DNA of 64,000 bases, from the NCBI RefSeq assembly GCF_900182705.1, contig NZ_FXTP01000013.1:62001-126000 (forward strand), in the 5' to 3' direction. Positions within the stretch are counted from its first letter, which is position 1. Every line of letters begins with the position of its first letter. Shown here piece by piece: positions 53,910 to 63,761 of this stretch. The translations under genes and the position numbers were made by a program. Below the pieces are notes generated by a model. That model had not been told where the DNA came from. It was given only the letters and a program-made list of their open reading frames with translations, and searched no databases. The stretch comes from Gracilimonas mengyeensis (GTDB lineage: Bacteria > Bacteroidota > Rhodothermia > Balneolales > Balneolaceae).

Positions 53910-55691
53910 TCAATTGTTCTTAGCCGGTTGGCCGAATGATCGCGAAGCAGTGGTCTTATCAAAGTAAATCAATACATCAAAATAATCGGCAAGGGATATA
54001 TTTTTGTAAGGATCATCTCTTGCTACGGAACCAATACTTTTCACAGGCTTTTCTTCTTCTAACCAGCTTCCCAAAGCATTTTCCTTAATCTGCCTAAGGT
54101 TCAATGCGAAGGCGGGTAGTTCCAAAGTTCTTAGCGCATATTCGACAGATCCCTTCTTTGGCGATGGGGCCGGATAGGAAGCTACTGGTTGACCGGGTCC
54201 CAGAACGGCTGAATAGTGTCCATCCCCGAATGAAAAGACTACAGGAACATAACTCTTGCCATACTTCTCAGACAGTTCTCCCCCAAACCAATAGGGAGAA
54301 CGTGCAATATGATCATTATGAGCCCAGAGCAATAATGGTGTATTTCTATCAATGCTTTTATTGAAATAGATCCAGTTTATATTTTCAGCCATGCTTTCAT
54401 CTCTTGTTTTACCACCGGGAGTAAATCTGCCCATCGCTTGCTCCACAATTCTCGCATATTGTATAGCCCATTCCACCGTTTCCGGATTAACGTATTGAAT
54501 ATATTTGATACGGTTTTCAGAAAGAGTTTTATATACGTCCTGAGTTAACTGGTGTATCTCAATGATATTTTCATCATCTATTCTATTAAGTTCGGAAGGA
54601 TTTGCGGGGAATTGATAATCCTGTTGCAGCGTATCAAATAAAACCGGATCAACCTGTTCCAAAAAGGTAAGAACACTGTCGGCTGCCCGCGATGGAAAGG
54701 CCATATCAAATCCATAAACCTCAATTTTACCTTTTCCGGAGGTGTTGTAATTTTTCATCCATTCCATAAAAGCAAGCATTTCTTCCGTATTCCAGACCCA
54801 GTAGCCAAGATCAGCCAGAGCTTCTTTTGCATCTCCTTTCCCTGTTAGAATATAGTTGTTGATTTCCCTTACTTCGGGCATGTTGGCTTCAATGGCAACC
54901 AATAACGTGTCGTGTTCTTGAGCGAACCATTTTACAAACCGGTGTTTCATCCTAAAAAACTCTCTGGTACCGTGGGTAGCTTCTCCCAAACCAATAATGC
55001 TTGCGTTTTGAAACAGTGGGGTTAAGTGATCTAAGTCTGAAAAATCATTTTCAGGTTCAACAGAATGAAGAGCTATCGCTTGATTGCTAAGAAAAGTGAG
55101 CTCAGCTGGATCTAAGCTCCAGAAAATTTGATTGCCCGGATCATATTTCTCACCTTCTGTAAATAACTCTATGTCATCAAACCAAACACTTCCTTTTCCA
55201 TTATGAAAGAGGTCCAGGTAGATCAATTGGGCCTGCTTATCAATGGAAACAGAAGCGGAATATTGCTGCCATCTATCAGTTTCAGGTAATCCCTTTTCAG
55301 GGCCTCTTGTGGATGAAAGAACTTCAGACTCATCGTCAAAGGCAATCAATCTAAAAAAAGCAGTGCCGTTTTGTATCTGATCACTACGCATCCAAAGTTT
55401 GACTTCCAGGTTTTTCCCAGCAGCAATATCCGCAGGGATACTTTGACGGCTTATTGCATAACCGGAATCATGGCCTGGCAAGGCTGTACTTTTAAGACTA
55501 TATTTTCCCGACTTAGCCACCAGAGAATCAAGAGAGAGTTCAAACCCATCCCAACGGGTAGACCAGCCTGTGGGTTGGTTCGGGTGTACTATGCCAGCTT
55601 TTTCGAAATTTAGATTTTGGATGTGTTGGCTATAAGCTAAATCAAAACCATCCAGCAATAGAGCAAGAATAAATATTAATAGTCTTTTCAT
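53910..55691 (-). CDS. Secreted erythromycin esterase-family hydrolase with N-terminal beta-sandwich
   Basis: 593 residues from the ATG at 55691, which has AGGGG just before it and opens a signal peptide (RLLIFILALLLDGFDLAYSQ). An ATG 25 codons upstream would spoil the signal. Residues 25-185 resemble a carbohydrate-binding-like sandwich (VWFDDIELF). About 220-590 is the erythromycin esterase domain, with GLGEATHGTREFF, VAIEANMPEVREIN and WAHNDHIAR carrying the conserved Glu and His residues. The family includes antibiotic esterases, but most chromosomal members act on unknown esters; resistance should not be assumed. Confidence 0.85.
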   Translation of the reverse strand: MKRLLIFILALLLDGFDLAYSQHIQNLNFEKAGIVHPNQPTGWSTRWDGFELSLDSLVAKSGKYSLKSTALPGHDSGYAISRQSIPADIAAGKNLEVKLWMRSDQIQNGTAFFRLIAFDDESEVLSSTRGPEKGLPETDRWQQYSASVSIDKQAQLIYLDLFHNGKGSVWFDDIELFTEGEKYDPGNQIFWSLDPAELTFLSNQAIALHSVEPENDFSDLDHLTPLFQNASIIGLGEATHGTREFFRMKHRFVKWFAQEHDTLLVAIEANMPEVREINNYILTGKGDAKEALADLGYWVWNTEEMLAFMEWMKNYNTSGKGKIEVYGFDMAFPSRAADSVLTFLEQVDPVLFDTLQQDYQFPANPSELNRIDDENIIEIHQLTQDVYKTLSENRIKYIQYVNPETVEWAIQYARIVEQAMGRFTPGGKTRDESMAENINWIYFNKSIDRNTPLLLWAHNDHIARSPYWFGGELSEKYGKSYVPVVFSFGDGHYSAVLGPGQPVASYPAPSPKKGSVEYALRTLELPAFALNLRQIKENALGSWLEEEKPVKSIGSVARDDPYKNISLADYFDVLIYFDKTTASRSFGQPAKNN

Positions 55692-55803
55692 TTGTACCCC
55701 TTTTAGTCGATCAAAATTACTGATGACTATCTCAAAAAAATTTGCACCAAAAATCAATTGAACCAATTTATACCATTTAGATTTTCAGGACAAGTCAACT
55801 CCT

Positions 55804-56259
55804 CTACAACTTCAAATACGAGCTCAGCAGTTCTCCCCATTCACCGATAAAAGCGGTGTAATCCTCAGTAGTAAAATCCTTAATAAACGCTTTTCCTTTT
55901 TCACTGAGAGCAATGTACTCATAGGTTACTTCTACTTTGGTATCCGATTCTGACAGTGAGGTGCAATGCACTTTTATGAAACCCACCTTTTCTTCTGGCT
56001 CTACTTTGTAGAACTCAACAAGATAATCCTCCGGTTGATAGTTTTTCACAATCCATATGGCTGATGTTGCCGCGTGGTCATGGTTCGTAGTCAGGAAGAC
56101 GTAATTTTCACGTAACTCCGTAGTGCCCATGATATTTTCATAATCCCAACCCGGCACCCATAGTTTTTCGCCCTCGGCACTAAACAGGGGAAAGAGTTTG
56201 TCGGCCGGGTATTTTATTCGAAAATCTGCTGTGTGAGCTATACGATTCATTAAAGTCAC
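55804..56259 (-). CDS. SRPBCC-family (START-like) protein
   Basis: 151 residues, soluble. The pattern fits polyketide-cyclase/START-like folds (ADFRIKYPADKLFPLFSAEGEKLWVPGW; DYLVEFYKVEPEEKVGFIKVHC; VEVTYEYIALSEKG). These bind a hydrophobic ligand in a deep cavity; ligand unknown. It stands alone, 112 bases upstream of the esterase-family gene. Confidence 0.78.
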   Translation of the reverse strand: MTLMNRIAHTADFRIKYPADKLFPLFSAEGEKLWVPGWDYENIMGTTELRENYVFLTTNHDHAATSAIWIVKNYQPEDYLVEFYKVEPEEKVGFIKVHCTSLSESDTKVEVTYEYIALSEKGKAFIKDFTTEDYTAFIGEWGELLSSYLKL

Positions 56260-56529
56260 CGATTATAAAAAGAGTATAGAATAATTTTTAAAAGAAATAC
56301 CGGAATTAATGGTATTAACACAAATAAAATCTCCATTTCCCGACCTCAACTAAATCCTTTCCTTGGCAAGAAGAGGACTTTTAGGGGGGCTTTTAATTTT
56401 ACTTTATGATTGAATGCTTTTCAGGGAGCTTTTCTCCTTGCTGAAGTAGTAGACAGAGGAGGTCAAAATCGTGGTGTCAAGGACAAAACTATTTACCTAA
56501 AGCAGGAACCTTGTATCTCTACAGGTTCC

Positions 56530-57147
56530 CTAAAAATTATAACTAACACCAACCCGGATAGATGATTCAATAATTTGCTGCTGGTATGAACCATCCTGGG
56601 AGAAAGTCAGAAGCGAATGGGTTTTGATATATGGATTTATGAATAAGCTACCTCCAAAGTCAAAATCATATTTGGCTCCAATTCCTGTTATCCCGCCGAA
56701 GCCCGTTTGATCATCTATGGAATTAGAACCACTAATATCTATATCAAACAAAAGTCCGGCATGGGCATATAAATACTTCAGGAAACTGGCCCGAAGCTGA
56801 ACCGGAATCTCTAACAATTGTACATGGGTAGTGTAAGAAGGGTAATCAATATTCGGATTAGGAGAAGGACGTTCCTTGAATTTGAAGTCTGAATACTCAA
56901 TACCTGTTTCCAGTTCCAGCCAATTGTTTAATGGAGAAATGTAGTTGATGCCTATAGAATAGAAAGATTGGCCAATAAAGCTTGATGCACCAACTATATC
57001 TTCAGAATAAATAATATCGGATTCTCCGATGGTGGAGATATGGAATCCGATTTTATGAGCTGGTGAATCTTGATATTGAGATTGTCCGTGGGCCGAAGAA
57101 AAGGCACACAGGATTAAAGTAATAGAGGCAAAAAATATATTTTTCAT
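56530..57147 (-). CDS. Outer-membrane beta-barrel protein (PorT/OmpW-like)
   Basis: 205 residues from the ATG at 57147, which starts a signal peptide (IFFASITLILCAFSSAHGQ). A longer frame to 57225 would overlap the M20 gene and lacks a signal start. The body alternates as an eight-stranded barrel (IGFHISTIGESDIIY; WLELETGIEYSDFKF; IGAKYDFDFGGSLFINPYIK) and ends SSIRVGVSYNF with the terminal Phe of outer-membrane proteins. Function unknown. It lies 55 bases after the amidohydrolase gene. Confidence 0.82.
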   Translation of the reverse strand: MKNIFFASITLILCAFSSAHGQSQYQDSPAHKIGFHISTIGESDIIYSEDIVGASSFIGQSFYSIGINYISPLNNWLELETGIEYSDFKFKERPSPNPNIDYPSYTTHVQLLEIPVQLRASFLKYLYAHAGLLFDIDISGSNSIDDQTGFGGITGIGAKYDFDFGGSLFINPYIKTHSLLTFSQDGSYQQQIIESSIRVGVSYNF

Positions 57148-57202
57148 TTTTCCCGGGTAAGATATCTTGACATTTTTATCTCTTACCCGGAAATCTATCA
57201 TT

Positions 57203-58540
57203 TTAATTATTAATTCGCTCAGCAATCATCGAGGAAAAATAGCTAACGCCTACTCTTATAGCTTCCTCATCCACTGCAAAATTTGGAGCATGGGGCATAG
57301 AGATGATTCCTTTCTCAAAATTTGATCCTCCTAACAGAAAATAGACTCCTGGTACTTTTTGCTGAAAGTATGCAAAATCATCACCACGGCCATCGGGAAT
57401 AGCGCCATAGAGAGGTAGTGCACTGGGCGCTTCGTAGATCTCTGAAATGGTTTGAATGGTCTGCTGGGCCAGTTGCTTATCATTATCGATATTGCCTCTG
57501 TCCGGTGAGTAAGTCAGTTGATTTGAAGCAAAGGAAAGATCAAGGAACAGGTTTGCATAAGGAGATTGCTTGATCTGACGTGTGATGCGCTGGGGGATGG
57601 ACTTCATGAGTTGCTGGTTGCTGGTGCTTAAAATAGCACGGATGGTTAATCGGCCCTCATTTTCTTCCACCCTAAATTGATCACTTACCGTGATGTAATC
57701 CTGAAAAATGGTGTTTGGGTTACCAATGCCAATTTGCGGGTCCATTAGGTTGCGGGTATCCCAAAACTTACTATCCTTTGCCACTGTCTGCAGGTTATAT
57801 ACGATGCGCTTTGAAAAAGCAATGATGGAATCACTTTGAGCATTTTCTTTAAAAGTGATATTGAGTTGTTTGTAATCGGCATACAGGTAGCCCGGTTTGG
57901 TGGCTACCAGTCCGGCAGGCATAGGAGAGATATGCACGGCATACATTTCATCAGGGGTGATAAGCTCAAAAACGCCATCTGAAATCATGGCTTTAGCGCC
58001 CTTGAAGTCCTCTTCTGAAGGTTGAAAAACAAAATAGACCGTTCCCTTAAGATCCTCTTTTTGCAAGCTCAGTACCGATGCCATCCCAAGGGCAATGGCG
58101 GTATGCACATCGTGCCCGCAAATATGACGTACGCCTTCATGCTTGGAAGCAAATTCCACATTTTCGGTGTGATGAGTAGGCAAGGCATCAATATCAGCCC
58201 GCCAGGCTATTCTCTTACCGGGTTTATCGCCGTTCAAAATGCCAACCACTCCATACCCGCCAATGTTAGTATGAACTTCCAAACCGAGTCCTTCCAGGTA
58301 TTCTTCAATCAAAGCGGAGGTCCGTTTTTCCTCTCCGCCAATTTCAGGGTACTGATGCAGGTCACGTCGTATCTTTACCAATTCCTCAAATAGTTCATCT
58401 GTATCTTGCTGAATGGTTTTATGCAGGGGAGAGGCATCCTCTTTCACCTGTGCCCAGCCGAACTGCCAAGATACCAGCAGAGCGCTAAAGCAAAGGATTC
58501 TAATGATTGCAGGAAGGGTAATTTTTGTCAGGTAATTCAT
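57203..58540 (-). CDS. Secreted M20-family amidohydrolase
   Basis: 445 residues with an N-terminal signal sequence (ILCFSALLVSWQFGWAQ). Peptidase M20D pattern: LVKIRRDLHQYPEIGGEEKRT, AWRADIDALP, and the metal site RHICGHDVHTAIALGMA, FQPSEEDFKGAKAMI, DGRGDDFAYF and SMPHAPNFAVDEEAI. Members hydrolyse N-acyl or amino-acid amides (hippurate, indoleacetyl-amino acids, peptides). The exported form here probably acts in the periplasm. Substrate not known. Confidence 0.92.
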   Translation of the reverse strand: MNYLTKITLPAIIRILCFSALLVSWQFGWAQVKEDASPLHKTIQQDTDELFEELVKIRRDLHQYPEIGGEEKRTSALIEEYLEGLGLEVHTNIGGYGVVGILNGDKPGKRIAWRADIDALPTHHTENVEFASKHEGVRHICGHDVHTAIALGMASVLSLQKEDLKGTVYFVFQPSEEDFKGAKAMISDGVFELITPDEMYAVHISPMPAGLVATKPGYLYADYKQLNITFKENAQSDSIIAFSKRIVYNLQTVAKDSKFWDTRNLMDPQIGIGNPNTIFQDYITVSDQFRVEENEGRLTIRAILSTSNQQLMKSIPQRITRQIKQSPYANLFLDLSFASNQLTYSPDRGNIDNDKQLAQQTIQTISEIYEAPSALPLYGAIPDGRGDDFAYFQQKVPGVYFLLGGSNFEKGIISMPHAPNFAVDEEAIRVGVSYFSSMIAERINN

Positions 58541-58630
58541 CTTATCGTAGTAAGTACATTTCTGTTGTTATTTATCCTGTTGCCAACTTAGGTGAAATGC
58601 ATTCCATCTCCTGTCACATATGTGACAAAA

Positions 58631-59221
58631 TCATCGTTGGGCTATTCTTTTCCGAATACGGCTCAGGGATTGCCGTTCAATTCCCAGAAAAGAAGACAAG
58701 TGCGTTAAGCTGATCCGGTTCATCAGATCCTCGTTTTCCTCAAGAAATTGCAAATATCTCTCTTCGGCCGTATTGAATAAAAAACCTTCCACGCGATCAC
58801 TTAAAATGGTTAATACTTTTTCGGCGATAAGCCGTCCCTGCATCTCGCTGTTTTTGAATTTTCTGTAGCTTTCCTGAATACTTTCGTACGACTGATTTAC
58901 CAGTATGCAAGGTTCCAGGCACTGTATGTAATACTTGGTGGGTTTTTGCCGGATGAAAGCCGGGTAGTCGGTCACGAATTCCCGCTCTTTGGTGAAGCCC
59001 GTTGTTATCTCACTGCCTTTCTCATTGATATAGAAGCGCCTTAACAGACCGGAACAGACAAAACTCATATGGGTTTGAACTCCGCCGCTTTCCAGATAAT
59101 AATCTCCTTTATCCATTTCCTGCAGGCTTAGCTTGGTACGAATAAACGCCAGTTCTTCCGGAGTTGAATGCTGAAACTGTTTTAGATAGGCTTGATAGTA
59201 GGCTTCCTGCTTATTCTTCAT
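58631..59221 (-). CDS. Crp/Fnr-family transcriptional regulator
   Basis: 196 residues from the ATG at 59221; 29 further codons are open upstream but do not look like this family. N-terminal cyclic-nucleotide-binding-like barrel (about 15-130: KGDYYLESGG; VCSGLLRRFYINEKG; QCLEPCILV) and C-terminal helix-turn-helix (RISLTHLSSFLGIERQSLSRIRKRI). No Cys cluster, so not an oxygen-sensing Fnr. It is divergent from nothing nearby and lies 90 bases upstream of the M20 gene, which it might control. Confidence 0.88.
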   Translation of the reverse strand: MKNKQEAYYQAYLKQFQHSTPEELAFIRTKLSLQEMDKGDYYLESGGVQTHMSFVCSGLLRRFYINEKGSEITTGFTKEREFVTDYPAFIRQKPTKYYIQCLEPCILVNQSYESIQESYRKFKNSEMQGRLIAEKVLTILSDRVEGFLFNTAEERYLQFLEENEDLMNRISLTHLSSFLGIERQSLSRIRKRIAQR

Positions 59222-59353
59222 CTTTATGGATCTATGCCCCGATACCATAAAGGACCGGAAATGTTTAATTACAAACGGCTTGGATTTTAAAAAAAGTAAG
59301 CTTGTCAACCAAGCAAAGTTTCAGTCCCGGGGACTTCATCCATAAATTAAAAA

Positions 59354-60073
59354 TTAGAGGTAGTATATATAATACGTTAAAATAATGGCTGACATGTTAT
59401 AAATGCCATGCGCAACTATGGATGCCGTTAGTCTTTTGGTGTACAGGAAAAGGGCCGTGTAAGCAATAGTTGGCACTAAGATATCGAACCAGCCTAATGC
59501 ATCAGACGGCAAATGCCCGGCAGCAAAAAAGACGATGGATAAAACAGCTGCCACCCAAACTCCGGTGTTAGGGTTCTCGAAAAGATCTTTCAGCACATTG
59601 ATGAAGTAGCCCCTATTGAAATTTTCTTCCGTAATCCCTCCGCCAATCACCCCTAAAGCAATAAAAGAGAAGAGACCTAAAAAGGAACCATCATACATGG
59701 AAACCATCTGAGTAATATCAGCACGTTCGGCACCTCCGGTATTTGGAATGATTACTCCGAATTGCAAAGCCGTCCAGCCCAAGCCGGTGATTATCCCCAA
59801 CAGACTGTCTGCCTGCCAGTGCTTCTTCGAAAGTCCGATATACAGGAAATCTTTATTTAAAATTTTGAGAGAATAATACAGCAGGATTCCAACAGTGGTG
59901 AGCTGAACCAGAGCAATGATTAATAGATTTATTCCTGTAAGGCCTCCGTTAATTTTCGTAATGCCAAAAAACAGATTGGGCAGTGCAAATAAGATAAATC
60001 CAGCTATTATTGTTGGTATAAAAACCAGAAGAGTTTTCTTCTTGCTAACGCCGTTTTTGCCTTTGTGTGTCAT
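59354..60073 (-). CDS. CPBP-family intramembrane glutamic protease
   Basis: 239 residues, about seven membrane helices. The Abi/CPBP motifs are seen: motif 1 EENFNRGYFI (EExxxR) and motif 2 FFAAGHLPSD with His. Family members process prenylated or other membrane proteins, and some act in bacteriocin self-immunity. No bacteriocin gene is seen here. It stands alone between the regulator and the M1 fusion. Confidence 0.9.
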   Translation of the reverse strand: MTHKGKNGVSKKKTLLVFIPTIIAGFILFALPNLFFGITKINGGLTGINLLIIALVQLTTVGILLYYSLKILNKDFLYIGLSKKHWQADSLLGIITGLGWTALQFGVIIPNTGGAERADITQMVSMYDGSFLGLFSFIALGVIGGGITEENFNRGYFINVLKDLFENPNTGVWVAAVLSIVFFAAGHLPSDALGWFDILVPTIAYTALFLYTKRLTASIVAHGIYNMSAIILTYYIYYL

Positions 60074-60185
60074 ATGTTGGAGGATTAAGTGAAGGATGGA
60101 AACAAGGCAACTACGGAAGAATAGCTTAAGTTGTTACTTAGTTTTATGCACTCGCTTCTATAAAAGTCAGGCGATCCATACATGC

Positions 60186-63100
60186 TCATTCTACCTTTAT
60201 TAAGTTATCCATCCTTACCAGGTCGGGTCGGGTTCCATAAGGATCAATGCTCACAAACTGTGGCAAGCTGTCAACTTTAAAGGATAGCTGCTGCTTGCCA
60301 TCTCGAATGGTTCTGGACTCCAATAAGATAATCTGCTCCCTGGAAGCCTCTGAAGGATGTTCGGTAAACAGTCCAATCGGTATTGGCTCCTGCATAGAAA
60401 CCGGTAATTCAACTCCGTTCACCGCTTCAAATTTTGCGGCATTAATGGTGATTTGTAACTTATAGCGGCCATCAGCAAGTTGCTCGTACTCCACATTATT
60501 CACCGAAAGATCGTAAGTAATGATTTTCTTAAACCAGTCATCAACCAGGGAATGATGCTTTTCAGGGGTTATCTTGTACAATTCATCCAGGAATTCCCGG
60601 GAAGTCACCGTGGCATCGGTTTCGTGTTGATGATGTGTTACCAACGTTTTTAATACTTGATTTAGGGACTTTTCGCCTATCAATTCTTTGAGGGCGAGCA
60701 TCACCATATAGCTTTTGCCATACAGCATGTAATGCTCGCCTTGCTCCAGGTACAGCGGTTGCTCCGGCGTTGAGGCGTAAGAGCGTCCGTTGAAATAGGT
60801 GTGATTGGCAGATTTACCCAGCTGGAATAATGAAGACATTCCGTAGTGTTTTTCCATCACCACGGCTTCGGTGTACTTGGCAAATCCTTCCACAAAAATA
60901 GCTCCTCCACTGATGCTTTGGGTACTCAGCATATGTCCCCACCACTGATGTGCCACTTCATGGATAGTCCGTTTTGTCACCAGGTTGAAGACCTCCGGTG
61001 CCCGTTCATCCACCAGGTAAAAATTATCTTCTACCATGCTGATGGTACCGGCGGCAGCATATCCCCCAAATCTCCAATACGAAGGAATTTCTACAACGCG
61101 CAGGTGATCGAGCCGATATTTTCCAAACTCCTGTTGTGCATAATCCAGGGTTTGCCTCATGCTTTCCATAGTGGTTTGATTATTGAATGTATGCTTGGCA
61201 TGGTAATAATGCTCTAAGTTGATGCCTTTGTAATTTTCATGCTCTATGGCATACTCAGCGGAGTGATAGGTGATAGCAGGGGCAACCGGTTTTTGGGCTT
61301 TATAGTGATAGTAATGGCGGCCGTTTTCAGTCCATTGCTCTTCAAGATGGCCGATTGAGATGCCGGTTTGGGAGTCAGGGACTGACAAGATGGTTTCAAA
61401 ATCAACCCGGCCAAAACCGGATTCCATCACATCAAAGTCAGCTGCCGAAGGTTGCTCAAAGGCACGTTTTGGGAGTCCTCGTTTTTCACGTTCGGTATTA
61501 TCGCTGATTTCCAGATCGTCGGTGTAGCCCAAATAGGGACTGAAATCGCGCATATGCACAAAGCTTCCGTTATCCACCAGGTCTCTTCCGGATTGCAGGC
61601 CTTTATGGCTACCATCCGCGGTAAACGCAAGCGTAACCGTATCACCAGGCAAAACCGGGCTCTCAAATCTAAACTCAAAAAGCCCAAGGTCGGAGTTCTG
61701 TGCAATTAGTTGGGCCTTTTCAAGCCTAAGATTGGTCATAGGTTTTTTTTGGATGATGAGCGCCCTGGAAACCACGGAGTCACTTTTATTTTTAAGTACA
61801 TAAGTGGCATCCACAGCATAGCTTCTTTCTTCGGGATAAAGTGCCACATCGGTTTTGATGGAAACGGGGTAAAGCCACGGTTCCTCGTCATAATGTTTAT
61901 ACTTTTTCTCATAGTCCGCCCACCGGTCCAGCCTTTCTTCAGAATACAGATACTCGGTTTCAATGTTGGTTTTGTAGAAGATCATCCCGGAGGTGCCAAG
62001 AAATCCCAATCCAAGTACTACAAGCACTGTTGTTTTCTTTACCGTCCAGCCTCTGAAAAGCTGTTTAAGATGAATGCCAAAGCTTTCCGTAATCCCTCTT
62101 CGCCAGACGTGTAATGCAAGCAGAGAAAGTATCAACCCTAAAAAGAGCCAGTGAGTGGATAAAAGGTAAAAACTGGATGCGCTGTTGCTTACGCCCGACA
62201 TATCAGAAAAAGTAACCGATGGCATTGCCCCAATTTGCAGCAATTGGTGTTCAATACCGAGTTTACCCGAGAGAGGCGTCCCAAATACCGCGACCACTAA
62301 TCCGGTGATTGCCATCCCCAGGTACTTACCGGACGACAGGGATTGTATGAACAATCCAAGCAAGAGATAGAAAACGAGCGGAATTCCCTGGAAGTAATAC
62401 AGGGAAAGATAGGTTCCCGGATCAATTCGGGGATAGTCCAACAGCATCTGGAAGGCTATGGCGATGATAATCTCCAGACTGATAAACAAAAAAGGGATAC
62501 ATAAAAGTACCGACACTTTGGACCAGAAGAAGGAGGCATTGGAAGAAGGAGTAGCATCTAAAATCAGATGAAATTGCTCACTGCGTTCTTTCCATGCCCA
62601 TTCGCCGCTGTAAAATACAATCAGCAACAACCCGAAGATAAAGATAGCGGTGTTATTCATTCCTGCTAAAAGGGAGGTGACCGGGTAGAGGCTTTCCGAA
62701 TAACTACCTCCACCCATAAGCGTTGTGTAAAACTCTGAGCTGATGATAAAAGCCACCAACACCATCATCGCCTGAAAGGGCAAACTTTTTAGCAGTTGCT
62801 TGAGGCCCATGTTAGTTTGTGAGAGAAATCCCTGCCAAAAAATTCTACCGGAATGTGTAGATGGAACTACGGGTTGATAGGCTGCATTGGGCGATACGTC
62901 TTTCCTCAGAGTTTCTTTATCTGAAAAAGATTTTTGGTTCCTTTGCTGTAAGGCTCGGAATGAAAATAATCGGTAGGCAATTCCGAGCATAACAAACGAC
63001 AGAGTGATCCAAAGCAGGCGATTAAGCAGGAAATTACCGGTGAGTGATACCAGTACTTCGTTTTTTTGAAGAGGCTTGAGGTACTGGCTTTGCTCCATAA

Positions 63101-63761
63101 AGGCTGAGATTCCAAAAGGATCACCCAGGGCCGCCAGCCTCATATTGTCCGTATGAGTGGGAGCTGAATCAGCCAGGATGGGGGAGTTGAAGAAAAAGGA
63201 ACACACGAAATAGAGCACATACACCATCACCGCGGAGGAATAAACCGCCATCCTGTTTTTGGTGAGCAATCCCACGGAAAAGATAAAGGCCGAACAGATC
63301 AGGACATTAGGAAATACGAATACCAGCCAGTTCCAGAAGTAGGGAAAGAGGCTGAATGTAGCCAGGCGTTCGGGGTCCAAATCGAAAAGAAGGTGCCCGG
63401 CCATCATCCCCAAAACCAACGGACTTACGGCCAGCAGGCTAAACAAAAATACGCCGCCAAAACGGCTGATAAAGAACTGATGCTTTTGAACGCCGGTGCT
63501 GAATACAATTTCCTCCATGTGGTGATCCCGGTCCCGCAAAATCCCGTTGATCACAAAAAACATGATGGCAAACACATCGCCCAGCGTAAAAATGGAGATG
63601 TAATAGCTGATCTGATAAGGGGCGTTAAAGTCGACCATATCAGGCGCAAAAGCCTGTCCGCCTACCTGCAAACCAGTCAGGAAAAACAGGATCATTGCGG
63701 CGGGTAAGGCCCAAAGTTTTCGCTGGTACTGGATTTCGAATTTGAGTAAGGCAGTAATCAT
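60186..63761 (-). CDS. ABC-2 permease fused to M1-family metallopeptidase
   Basis: 1191 residues. Residues 1-600 hold two sets of about six membrane helices of ABC-2 permease type with a repeated opening (LLKFEIQYQRKLWALP...). From about 630 follows an M1 aminopeptidase: beta domain, then zinc site RTIHEVAHQWWGH near residue 930 with downstream Glu in GFAKYTEAVV, and a C-terminal beta domain. The fusion is a known Bacteroidota type in which the exported peptidase domain is tied to an ABC transporter. The ATP-binding subunit is the next gene upstream, overlapping by 4 bases. Transported or cleaved substrate unknown. Confidence 0.92.
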   Translation of the reverse strand: MITALLKFEIQYQRKLWALPAAMILFFLTGLQVGGQAFAPDMVDFNAPYQISYYISIFTLGDVFAIMFFVINGILRDRDHHMEEIVFSTGVQKHQFFISRFGGVFLFSLLAVSPLVLGMMAGHLLFDLDPERLATFSLFPYFWNWLVFVFPNVLICSAFIFSVGLLTKNRMAVYSSAVMVYVLYFVCSFFFNSPILADSAPTHTDNMRLAALGDPFGISAFMEQSQYLKPLQKNEVLVSLTGNFLLNRLLWITLSFVMLGIAYRLFSFRALQQRNQKSFSDKETLRKDVSPNAAYQPVVPSTHSGRIFWQGFLSQTNMGLKQLLKSLPFQAMMVLVAFIISSEFYTTLMGGGSYSESLYPVTSLLAGMNNTAIFIFGLLLIVFYSGEWAWKERSEQFHLILDATPSSNASFFWSKVSVLLCIPFLFISLEIIIAIAFQMLLDYPRIDPGTYLSLYYFQGIPLVFYLLLGLFIQSLSSGKYLGMAITGLVVAVFGTPLSGKLGIEHQLLQIGAMPSVTFSDMSGVSNSASSFYLLSTHWLFLGLILSLLALHVWRRGITESFGIHLKQLFRGWTVKKTTVLVVLGLGFLGTSGMIFYKTNIETEYLYSEERLDRWADYEKKYKHYDEEPWLYPVSIKTDVALYPEERSYAVDATYVLKNKSDSVVSRALIIQKKPMTNLRLEKAQLIAQNSDLGLFEFRFESPVLPGDTVTLAFTADGSHKGLQSGRDLVDNGSFVHMRDFSPYLGYTDDLEISDNTEREKRGLPKRAFEQPSAADFDVMESGFGRVDFETILSVPDSQTGISIGHLEEQWTENGRHYYHYKAQKPVAPAITYHSAEYAIEHENYKGINLEHYYHAKHTFNNQTTMESMRQTLDYAQQEFGKYRLDHLRVVEIPSYWRFGGYAAAGTISMVEDNFYLVDERAPEVFNLVTKRTIHEVAHQWWGHMLSTQSISGGAIFVEGFAKYTEAVVMEKHYGMSSLFQLGKSANHTYFNGRSYASTPEQPLYLEQGEHYMLYGKSYMVMLALKELIGEKSLNQVLKTLVTHHQHETDATVTSREFLDELYKITPEKHHSLVDDWFKKIITYDLSVNNVEYEQLADGRYKLQITINAAKFEAVNGVELPVSMQEPIPIGLFTEHPSEASREQIILLESRTIRDGKQQLSFKVDSLPQFVSIDPYGTRPDLVRMDNLIKVE

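Noticed and set aside
53910-55691. Antibiotic-resistance gene call for the erythromycin esterase-family protein
   Set aside because: The protein is exported, carries an extra N-terminal domain and stands in a chromosomal housekeeping context; family membership alone does not show macrolide hydrolysis.
59354-60073. Bacteriocin immunity role for the CPBP protease
   Set aside because: No bacteriocin precursor or exporter is near; only the general protease family is supported.
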